Below, piece after piece: positions 28,323 through 35,581 of a DNA stretch of 64,000 bases. Every line of letters begins with the position of its first letter. Position 1 is the first letter of the stretch. The position numbers and the translations under genes are program-made. The notes under the pieces were generated by a model, which was not told the DNA's origin, did not search any database, and saw only the letters and a program-made list of their open reading frames with translations. The stretch spans positions 1 through 64,000 of the forward strand of contig JAUICO010000007.1 in the NCBI GenBank assembly GCA_030427825.1, in the 5' to 3' direction. Source of the DNA: a bacterium (lineage in GTDB: Bacteria > Myxococcota_A > Bradymonadia > REDH01).

Positions 28323-29552
28323 TCAGCTCCACTTTCCGGCTGTCGCCATGCGGTGATCGATCGGGAGCTCTTCGCCCTTGATCAGCAGATTCCAGTACAC
28401 CCAGCGAAACCCGAGCTTTCCCCAATGGTTCACGTGGCTCTCCTCCAGGAGGGTAAAGGGACCGACGCCGGGCAGCGGAAAGCGACCCGGCAGGGGTTCC
28501 GTCGTGTAGTTGAAGTCGATCAGCATTCCCCTGCCGCCACCGGTCTCGATAAAGCAGTTCGCGTGGCCATCGAAGTCAGGCAGCAGCGGGCGATCCGCGA
28601 TGTAGCGGAGTACGTTTTCGACCAGAACCTCTGCCTGGAAGTGAGCGACACTGCCCGCCTTTGAGGTAGGCAGGTCCGTACAGTCACCGAGTGCGAAGAT
28701 GTTGTCGAAGGCCCTGGTCTGAAGGGTGTGTTTGTCCGTAGGGACAAAGGCGAAGTCATCGCCGATCTCGGAACGCTCGATGGCTTCACTGCCACTGTGC
28801 AGGGGAACCGTAACGAGCAGGTCATATTCTTCGCTGCGCCCATCGTAGCTGCGGAGCGTGCGCTGCTCGCCGTCCACCGCAGAAGTCGCCCAGTTTGCGT
28901 GCACCGTGATGCCGCGCTCTTCGAGCAGGCCGCCGAGGGCGGCGCTCGCGCGTGGCTTGGTGAAAGCGCCCGAAAGCGGCGTCGCGTAGATGAGCTCGGT
29001 CTGCTCTCGCAGTCCCTTCTTCCGCAGAAAATCATCTGCGAGAAAGAGAAACTCCAGCGGCGCTACCGGGCACTTGATGGGCATATCGACGACGTTGAGG
29101 ACCATCCTGCCGCCCGCCCATCCATACAGAAAATCCCGTAGCTTCAGTGCGCCATCCAGTGTGTAGAAGTCGAACGCGGTGTCCTGCCAGCCGGCATCGG
29201 TCATTCCCTCGGTCTGTTCGGGCACGATCCGGGCGCCCGTGGACAGAATCAGCAGGTCGTATGCCAGCATCGTGCCGTCAGCGAGGGCGACAACGCGGGC
29301 TTCCGGATCCACCCGGTCTACTTCGCTGATCACGAAGTCGACGCCCCCGGGGAGGAAGTTCTGTCGGGGTCTGGTGATGCTGGCGGGATCGTAGAGTCCG
29401 AAGGGCAGAAAGAGGAGCCCGGGCTGGTAGAGGTGGGTCCCGTCCCGGTCGACGACGGTGATGCCCCACTCTCGCTCGGACAGCTCTTTGCGGAGCTTGT
29501 TCGCCATCATCGTCCCGGCGGTTCCCGCGCCGAGAATTACAATTTTCTTCAC
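28323..29552 (-). CDS. sqr: Sulfide:quinone oxidoreductase-like FAD flavoprotein
   Basis: This 409-residue two-dinucleotide-binding flavoprotein has an FAD motif at the N-terminus (VILGAGTAGTMMANKL) and a second FAD-contact motif, FALGDCTDLPTSKAGSVAH. Cys161 in MPIKCPVAPLEF and Cys333 in HANCFIETGG match the redox cysteine pair that takes up sulfide in SQRs. The C-terminal part would be the membrane-facing helices. It oxidises sulfide to sulfane sulfur with electrons going to quinone. It leads an operon with the DUF1641-DsrC fusion and DsrE, which fits sulfide detoxification followed by sulfur trafficking. Confidence 0.85.
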   Translation of the reverse strand: MKKIVILGAGTAGTMMANKLRKELSEREWGITVVDRDGTHLYQPGLLFLPFGLYDPASITRPRQNFLPGGVDFVISEVDRVDPEARVVALADGTMLAYDLLILSTGARIVPEQTEGMTDAGWQDTAFDFYTLDGALKLRDFLYGWAGGRMVLNVVDMPIKCPVAPLEFLFLADDFLRKKGLREQTELIYATPLSGAFTKPRASAALGGLLEERGITVHANWATSAVDGEQRTLRSYDGRSEEYDLLVTVPLHSGSEAIERSEIGDDFAFVPTDKHTLQTRAFDNIFALGDCTDLPTSKAGSVAHFQAEVLVENVLRYIADRPLLPDFDGHANCFIETGGGRGMLIDFNYTTEPLPGRFPLPGVGPFTLLEESHVNHWGKLGFRWVYWNLLIKGEELPIDHRMATAGKWS

Positions 29553-29719
29553 GCCCCAACCTCGCTTTGTGGCGCGCGCATCCGAACCCGCGCGCGCGAT
29601 TCAGTGTGGAGCAGTCGGCCCACCATGTGACCGCGTCCCACAAAGGACCCGTAATCGCCACGACCTGCGAGGCAAGGCGCTGAAGCCGACAAAAACGAAT
29701 CTATAGCAGATATCCTGGT

Positions 29720-29769
29720 CCGCAGAGGTGCGACGCGGTGACCCTACCGTCGCACCTGCGTCTCTGCGG
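29720..29769 (-). terminator. Long hairpin between methyltransferase and sqr
   Basis: Outer arms CCGCAGAG/CTCTGCGG and inner arms GGTGCGACG/CGTCGCACC pair with a 5-nt bulge and a 12-nt loop. It lies just downstream (minus strand) of the methyltransferase stop. A T-rich stretch follows about 20 nt later, so it is a plausible terminator or 3' stabiliser. Confidence 0.5.
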
Positions 29770-29777
29770 CGCCCTTT

Positions 29778-30560
29778 TCAGCGCGGGATCCCTGAGAAGT
29801 ATACGCCGTGGCTGCCCATGGCGGTCGGGTACGTGCCCCATTCGAAGTCGTAGTCTTCGCGCTCTCCGATCATCGCTCGCAGGTCTCGCTCTTCGTAGAT
29901 GCGCATGGTGCTGACCAGGCCGTCCCAGACGGCGACTGAGATTGCGACCGGAGTAAACCAGGTCAGCACGGCGCGCAGAACTCGGCGGTCCTTCGCGAGA
30001 ATGGGTCCGGCCATCAGCGCCCGTAGACCGACCGGTCCGAAAGCCGCAAAGCCGAGCGGGTTTCGGGGGAAGGACTCGACAACAAGGAAGGGCGCGCGGG
30101 CCTGTACCGCGTCCACGAGCAGCCCACGTGCGATGGCCGGCGGAAAGTGGTGCAGGGCGTTTATGATGACGCGCGCGCGATCCCGGGCCAGGTCCGGGGG
30201 AATCGCGGTGGCATCGACGATCTCGGAGACAAACTCGATTGCGCCTGCGTGGCGCGCGGAAAGCTCGCGCCAGGCCTCGGGGCGGGGCTGCAGATCGGTG
30301 AGAATCATTCGCGGAGGCGAGACGCCCGCCTCTTTCATTGCCCCTACCAGGATTTCAGCCGGACCACCGGCGCCTGCGGCGAGATCCAGGACTTCGTCGG
30401 CCCCCGATTCGTCAATGAAGCGCTGAAATACAGGCACGAGCCCGTCCATCAGGCCGCCCCACTTCAAGCTGCGGCTCAGGGCGTCGATCACCGACTCCTT
30501 GAGAATCTTCGGCGCACGAGGGTGGTCGTTAAATTCGAAGAGTTGAAGTCGGGGCAGCAT
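29778..30560 (-). CDS. Class I SAM-dependent methyltransferase
   Basis: The 260-residue protein has motif I EVLDLAAGAGGPAEIL (residues of about 58-73), motif II-like MILTDLQPRP and a motif IV region around VIINALHHFPP. There is a hydrophobic stretch near residues 175-205. A ribosome site AAGGAG precedes the ATG. Substrate unknown. It begins 32 bp after the PHP phosphatase stop on the same strand, so the two may be cotranscribed. Confidence 0.82.
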   Translation of the reverse strand: MLPRLQLFEFNDHPRAPKILKESVIDALSRSLKWGGLMDGLVPVFQRFIDESGADEVLDLAAGAGGPAEILVGAMKEAGVSPPRMILTDLQPRPEAWRELSARHAGAIEFVSEIVDATAIPPDLARDRARVIINALHHFPPAIARGLLVDAVQARAPFLVVESFPRNPLGFAAFGPVGLRALMAGPILAKDRRVLRAVLTWFTPVAISVAVWDGLVSTMRIYEERDLRAMIGEREDYDFEWGTYPTAMGSHGVYFSGIPR

Positions 30561-30592
30561 CAGGTCTCCTTGTATGCGTGGGGAAGATCCCC

Positions 30593-31531
30593 TCAGGTTG
30601 TGTTCGAGTCAGCGGGGAGCGTCGCTACACGGCGCACAATCGAGTGGTTCTCGCGAGTCAGCACCGTCACCGTCTGGATTCCGTTGCTCTGAAGATACCT
30701 CCGACTCTCGTCCAGACCCGCGCCGACGTCGGCGGGTCCGTGGCTGTCGTCGCCGAGACAGAAGGGCACGCTGTGGTCCTTTGCCACTTCCAGCAGCCAC
30801 GGAGCGGGGTACGGTATGCCCTGGCCTTTGCGCAGGCCGGCGGTGTTGAGGTCCAGGATGCAGCCTGCTTCGGCCGCGGCCTGCATCGCGTCCGTGGCCG
30901 CGTCGTGCACACGCTGCGTGAGGGGGGCGTCGATCGCCAGGCCGTAGTGGACGCCGTTTTTTCGTATCAGGTCGAAGTGTCCGACGACCTCGGGCCTCAA
31001 GTCGCGAATCATCTGCGCGAGGGCGGCGTAGTAGTCGACGGCCAGCGACTCGATGCTCCCGGCCTCCTTGAGCGCAGCCTCGAAGTCGCTGCGCGGCCCG
31101 TCGATGATCGAATCATGCACATGGTGGACCGAACCGACGATATAGTCGACACGGTACTGTTCGCGCCAACGCATGGTCAGCTCCGCATAGGACGCAGGCA
31201 CCACCTCAGCTTCAAAGCCGCGGAGCACGACGAGTCGGTCCGAGAACTCGTCGATGAGCGGCACCAGTGTCTCGAAGTATGCGTCGAACATCGCCTCGAG
31301 CTTCGCTACATCCCAGCCACGGCGCAGCTCTTCCTCGTAGAGGTATCGGGCACCGATTCGCGGGGCGTGCTCGCTGACTCCGAAGGTGTGGTAGCCCGCG
31401 TCTACGGCCGCCTGCAGCACATCGCGCAGGGTGCCGACCGCGTGATCACAGAAGTCCCCGCTGTGCCCGCCGTGGAGGGAGACGCGCCACAGAGGCGGGG
31501 CGCCGGTTTCGTTGTCGGTGGTGCTGTCCAA
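30593..31531 (-). CDS. PHP-domain phosphatase, histidinol-phosphatase (HisK)-like
   Basis: The 312-residue product shows PHP metal-ligand motifs in order: SLHGGHSGDFCDHA, GVSEHAPR, GFEAEVVP, GSVHHVHDSIID, VVGHFDLIRK and CLGDDSHGPADVG. This layout matches the HisK/HisJ-type histidinol-phosphate phosphatase of histidine synthesis, although related PHP proteins exist. I use a TTG start at 31531 because GAGAGGAG lies 5 nt upstream; an in-frame ATG at 31726 would add 65 residues with no PHP similarity. Confidence 0.85.
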   Translation of the reverse strand: MDSTTDNETGAPPLWRVSLHGGHSGDFCDHAVGTLRDVLQAAVDAGYHTFGVSEHAPRIGARYLYEEELRRGWDVAKLEAMFDAYFETLVPLIDEFSDRLVVLRGFEAEVVPASYAELTMRWREQYRVDYIVGSVHHVHDSIIDGPRSDFEAALKEAGSIESLAVDYYAALAQMIRDLRPEVVGHFDLIRKNGVHYGLAIDAPLTQRVHDAATDAMQAAAEAGCILDLNTAGLRKGQGIPYPAPWLLEVAKDHSVPFCLGDDSHGPADVGAGLDESRRYLQSNGIQTVTVLTRENHSIVRRVATLPADSNTT

Positions 31532-31724
31532 GCGGGCTCCTCTCCGGTCTACGGGGTCAGCAGGTTTCGTCAGTATGCGGTCAGCGATGCGCGGCCGCCG
31601 TCCTGCGAGATCCATCATTGTGCGGCACCGCCCCGCTGTCCACCGTGCAACACGGCGAAAATTTTGCAGCCGCAGCTTTCTGTGGCACGCAGGAGGGGTA
31701 CCGCACCAGGACCGGAGGGTCATC

Positions 31725-31964
31725 ATGGAGCTTCAAACCGGCGAATTCGCAACCACGCAGGGAATCCCCTGCAACCGATACGGACGCCCGGATATGCGTT
31801 ATGGCGACCGTGTCTGGTTTCGAGAGGAGATGTTCTACATCGAATCGATTGAGCTGCACGGCGAGACGTGGACCGCTGCAGTGGTTCGGCCCCGCGAGTT
31901 CGGTGGCGCGGAATGCCGCTGCACCTTCGTGCCATGCGCACGTCTCGAGGTGGACCGCGACTAA
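31725..31964 (+). CDS. Small orphan protein (79 aa)
   Basis: An ATG with GGAGG 7 nt upstream opens a 79-residue frame, MELQTGEFATTQGIPCNRYG onward, ending GAECRCTFVPCARLEVDRD. It has four cysteines, no signal peptide and no membrane helix. I do not recognise it. The ribosome site and normal codon usage support coding. It is divergent from the PHP phosphatase. Confidence 0.55.
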   Translation: MELQTGEFATTQGIPCNRYGRPDMRYGDRVWFREEMFYIESIELHGETWTAAVVRPREFGGAECRCTFVPCARLEVDRD

Positions 31965-32107
31965 ATGACTCACGGCACGACTCGGCCGCGAAGCGATGAT
32001 GGTCTTCGCGTCGAGGGCAGGCGAATCTACAACCCCGAGAGCAGACGCTCACACTATCGCGAGCCCGACATCCAGGGCGCATGTCATGCGCATGGGGAGG
32101 CTCGAAC

Positions 32108-32809
32108 GTGATAACCAAACTTCCGCGTTGGGTTGAGGTCGGTGGGTTTTCGCTGGCATGCATTGCTGGAGCCACCAATGCAATCGGCGTGTTGGGCTTT
32201 AAGCATCAGGCAGTTTCGCATCTTACGGGAACGTCAACCCTGCTTGGCATCGCCGTTGCTGAACTACGTCCTGCCGATGCAGCTCACCTGCTGGGCATCA
32301 TTCTGTCCTTTGTCCTGGGCGCAGCATTTGCCGGTGCGTTGGTCGGCGGAGCCGCATTACAGCTTGGTAGACGTTATGGCGTTGCCCTCGTTATTGAGTC
32401 GCTGCTCCTGATGGGCGCAATGTATCTGTTGTTGGCGGATTCCACATTCGGTCACTACCTCTCATCAGCAGCGTGTGGGCTGCAAAATGGCATGGTCAGC
32501 ACATACAGCGGGGCGATTGTTCGCACGACGCATATGTCCGGGTTGTTCACCGATCTCGGCACAATGTTTGGAGCATGGTTGCGCGGGCATCCGTTCAACT
32601 CTCGTCGGGCAGTGCTGTATCTGCTGCTCATCCTGGGTTTCGTTCTTGGCGGTAGCATCAGCGCAGTGCTCTTTGACAAGATTCAGTTTCATGCCATGCT
32701 TTTTCCAGCGTGCGGGGCTGCGGCACTGGCCGCGATCTACTGGGGTATTCTGGCCGCAAGAACGTATCGGAAGCGCCTGAGCGACCGTCCGGACAGGTCG
32801 AGCACATAG
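32108..32809 (+). CDS. YoaK/DUF1275-family membrane protein
   Basis: The 233-residue protein has about six membrane helices and the family signature AGATNAIGVLGFKHQAVSHLTG near the N-terminus, plus QNGMVSTYSGAIVRTTHMSG and LGTMFGAWLRG. The GTG start at 32108 has GGGGAGG 7 nt upstream. Function of the family is not established. The base composition is clearly less GC-rich than its neighbours, with more A/T-ending codons, which suggests recent acquisition. Confidence 0.85.
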   Translation: MITKLPRWVEVGGFSLACIAGATNAIGVLGFKHQAVSHLTGTSTLLGIAVAELRPADAAHLLGIILSFVLGAAFAGALVGGAALQLGRRYGVALVIESLLLMGAMYLLLADSTFGHYLSSAACGLQNGMVSTYSGAIVRTTHMSGLFTDLGTMFGAWLRGHPFNSRRAVLYLLLILGFVLGGSISAVLFDKIQFHAMLFPACGAAALAAIYWGILAARTYRKRLSDRPDRSST

Positions 32810-32852
32810 CATTGCGCCGAACGATGCGTGACGTGTTGAGCCGACCGGTCGC

Positions 32853-34148
32853 CTACAACACCGCTTTGACCGCACTCGTCAGCTGCGACAGGTCATCCGC
32901 CGCGATGACGTAGGGCGGCATGATGTAGACCAGGTTGCGAAAGGGGCGAATCCAAACACCCTGTTCGACGAAGCTTCGCTGCAACGCCGCCACGTCGCAC
33001 GCGTTCTCAAGCTCGACGACGCCGATCGCGCCGAGCACTCGGACGTCAGCTACGCCTGGCGTGTTCGCGCAGGGTATGAGCTCGCGTCGCAGCTGGGCTT
33101 CTATTGCAGCGACCTGTGCCGCCGAGTCATCGCGCCGAAGGAGGTCGAGCGAAGCCGCGGCAACAGCGCAGGCGAGGGGGTTCGCCATGAAGGTCGGGCC
33201 GTGCATGAACACGCCGGCTTCGCCCCGTGAGATGGTCTCTGCGACCTCAGCCGTTGTCAGCGTCGCGGCCAGGGTCATGTATCCGCCGGTCAGCGCCTTG
33301 CCGAGGCAGAGGATGTCGGGGCTGATGTCCGCGTGCTCACAGGCGAAGGTCTGTCCGGTGCGACCGAAACCGGTGGCAATCTCATCGGCGATGAGCAGCA
33401 CGTCGTAGCGGGTGCAGAGCGCGCGTGCGGCACCGAGAAAGTCCGCTGAATAAAACCACATTCCGCCGGCGCCCTGTACGATGGGCTCAAGGATCAGCGC
33501 GGCGATCTCATCGGCCTTCGACATCAGCAGCGCCTCAAGCGCGTTGATGTCCGAGTCTGCGCTACCCGGCGAGGCGCCGAAACGCGCCGCCGGCTTCGGC
33601 GCAAAGAGCTGCGTAGGCAGCGACTCGCCGAAGAGGTGGTGCATGCCGCCGACCGGGTCACACACACTCATCGCTGCGAATGTGTCTCCATGGTAGCCGC
33701 CGCGAATCGTCGCCAGTCGCCGCTTGGAAGGCCGACCGCACGCGTGCCAGTACTGCAGCGCCATCTTGTGCGCGACTTCGACGCTAACCGAACCCGAGTC
33801 GCAGAAGAACACACGATCCAGGCCGGTGGGCGTGATGTCTACGAGCGCACGACCGAGCGCGACGGCCGGTTCGTGTGTGATTCCACCAAACATGACGTGC
33901 GCCATATTGCCCAGCTGTCGGGTCACGGCGTCGTTCAACTCGGGCACGTTGTAGCCGTGGATCGCGGCCCACCAGGAGGACATGCCGTCGATCAGCTCGC
34001 GGCCGTCGGTCAGGCGCAGGCGCACGCCGGTCGCGCCCTCTACCGGATACACCGGCAGCGGATTGATCATGGAAGTGTAGGGGTGCCAGAGGTGCTCCCG
34101 ATCCCAACGAAGCAGCTCGGCGCTCGGGTCCTCGGTTACCCCGCTCAT
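32853..34148 (-). CDS. bioA: Adenosylmethionine--8-amino-7-oxononanoate aminotransferase
   Basis: This 431-residue PLP aminotransferase converts KAPA to DAPA in biotin synthesis, using SAM as amino donor. Signatures are DREHLWHPYTSM, DGMSSWWAAIHGYN, the Asp in LLIADEIATGFGRTG and the PLP Lys in LCLGKALTGGYMTLAA. Its ATG overlaps the stop of the FAM20-like lipoprotein gene (ATGA), so translation is probably coupled. No other bio genes are nearby. Biotin would serve biotin-dependent carboxylases such as the one of leucine catabolism, which fits HMG-CoA lyase in the same operon. Confidence 0.95.
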   Translation of the reverse strand: MSGVTEDPSAELLRWDREHLWHPYTSMINPLPVYPVEGATGVRLRLTDGRELIDGMSSWWAAIHGYNVPELNDAVTRQLGNMAHVMFGGITHEPAVALGRALVDITPTGLDRVFFCDSGSVSVEVAHKMALQYWHACGRPSKRRLATIRGGYHGDTFAAMSVCDPVGGMHHLFGESLPTQLFAPKPAARFGASPGSADSDINALEALLMSKADEIAALILEPIVQGAGGMWFYSADFLGAARALCTRYDVLLIADEIATGFGRTGQTFACEHADISPDILCLGKALTGGYMTLAATLTTAEVAETISRGEAGVFMHGPTFMANPLACAVAAASLDLLRRDDSAAQVAAIEAQLRRELIPCANTPGVADVRVLGAIGVVELENACDVAALQRSFVEQGVWIRPFRNLVYIMPPYVIAADDLSQLTSAVKAVL

Positions 34149-35575
34149 GGGAACACCAGGATCTGGTCTTCGCCGTACTCTTCGATCAGACCGTCGACGT
34201 ACTCCAGGAAGCTCGCGCGGCGGTTCTCGAAGCCTTCAAAACGGTCCACCTCGTCGTCATGCCAGGGCGAGGGTGGGAACAGGAACTGGGACACACGCTC
34301 AAGGTCCATCCAACGGATCGCGTTGACGGTCCTGCGCGAGAAGAGCTGTACCCGCTGAAGTCGGCGGAAGGTGCGGGTGGGTGCACCCCATCGGCTCAGC
34401 TGCATCGTCGCGCCATTGTCGATAGAAAGAAAGCGCCCGTTATCGAACTGACAGTTCACCCCGAAGAACGCATCTGAGTAGCGGTCCCAGTTGTTCAGCA
34501 GGAAATCAAACACGTGAAGGTTTGAGAGCTGATGAACAAACTCGAATCCCGATGTTCCCGCTGCGCGATCCATCATGCCCCGGTGATTGTTTCGGTACTG
34601 CCCGCGCATGCCCTGGATGGCTTCGTAGAAGGTCAGATTCTCGATGGTCTCGCGAGGCGTGCGGACGCTGAGCAGAGCGCGCCAGCCGCCATGGTGTTCG
34701 AGGGGAAACGTGGTAAATCCGGGGACCCACTCTTTCATCGTGCCGTGCAGCCAGTGCACACCGTCGGCGTCTTCGAACCAGATGAGATCCGAGAAGTTGT
34801 TTGAGTAGCCGGAGGTCGCCTCAAGGCTTGAGAGGCCGTAGAGCTCCAGGAAGTCCTCTTCACGAATCCGCACTTCGCGATTGTAGGGCACATCAAACTC
34901 GCAGTGAATCAGCGCGCACAGGCGGTACGCAGCAATCTCGGCGCGGTAATTTGATTGCTCGCGGGTTTGCATCGGCTTGAAAGCGGCGACGGTCTCCCCG
35001 TTGAGGCGAAACTTCAGCGTCACAGTGCTTCCACCGCCGAGTCGCTGAATCTCGTCGATGTGTTCGCCGGGTACGATGGTCAGTACATCCGGTGGCAGAA
35101 ACACTTCGTCGTACATGAAGGAGTCGTACCAGAGCTCAACAAACTCGGCTCGCCGGTCGGCGAACGTCTCTGCGCATGCCCAGGCGATGGTCCGGGCGTA
35201 CTCGAGGTCTCCGGCTTCGATGGCCAGGGTCACTACCGCGATGTATGCGTCCCGATCGTCGGGATCGGGCTGCCAGACTTCGAGCATGGACACCGCGGAT
35301 TCCACACGGTGGGTTGATACGAGGTGAACGAAGAGGGTGCGTTCAACGTCGCTGTCGCTGGCGCCCACGGTGAACAGCGCGTCTCGCACAGCGCTCCGTG
35401 CAGTGCGTGTTGCGTCAGTGACCGCAGCGGCAAGCTGTGCGCTTTCCGCAGCTTCCTGAGCCTGCTCCAGGGTTGTGTCGATGAGGTCGCCGCCGCCCAC
35501 GGTGGGGTTCGGCTGCTGCGCTCCGCCACACGCGGTGACCAGGCACAGCGCCAGAAGCATCGAAATTCGTTTCAC
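34145..35575 (-). CDS. FAM20-like extracytoplasmic kinase, lipoprotein
   Basis: The 476-residue protein has a lipoprotein signal (MKRISMLLALCLVTAC, Cys16). Residues 30-160 are helical. The rest matches FAM20/four-jointed atypical kinases: nucleotide Lys200 in AAFKPMQTREQ, the helix-C-like Glu213 in RAEIAAYRL, catalytic Asp364 in FLLNNWDRYSDAFFG and metal-binding Asp386 in FLSIDNGATM. Animal FAM20C has FKPM, TREQ, AEIAA, NMDR and LDNG in the same order. FAM20 enzymes phosphorylate secreted proteins or glycans. I infer a lipid-anchored kinase acting outside the cytoplasm; the phosphate donor and substrate are unknown. The stop overlaps the bioA start, and the phosphatase gene ends 6 bp upstream. 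Confidence 0.82.
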   Translation of the reverse strand: MKRISMLLALCLVTACGGAQQPNPTVGGGDLIDTTLEQAQEAAESAQLAAAVTDATRTARSAVRDALFTVGASDSDVERTLFVHLVSTHRVESAVSMLEVWQPDPDDRDAYIAVVTLAIEAGDLEYARTIAWACAETFADRRAEFVELWYDSFMYDEVFLPPDVLTIVPGEHIDEIQRLGGGSTVTLKFRLNGETVAAFKPMQTREQSNYRAEIAAYRLCALIHCEFDVPYNREVRIREEDFLELYGLSSLEATSGYSNNFSDLIWFEDADGVHWLHGTMKEWVPGFTTFPLEHHGGWRALLSVRTPRETIENLTFYEAIQGMRGQYRNNHRGMMDRAAGTSGFEFVHQLSNLHVFDFLLNNWDRYSDAFFGVNCQFDNGRFLSIDNGATMQLSRWGAPTRTFRRLQRVQLFSRRTVNAIRWMDLERVSQFLFPPSPWHDDEVDRFEGFENRRASFLEYVDGLIEEYGEDQILVFP

Positions 35576-35581
35576 GTGGAG

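Noticed and set aside
32842..32851. CGACCGGTCG palindrome at the bioA 3' end
   Set aside because: It resembles the putative operator near 63.5 kb but lies at a convergent gene end, and a 10-bp GC palindrome is expected by chance.
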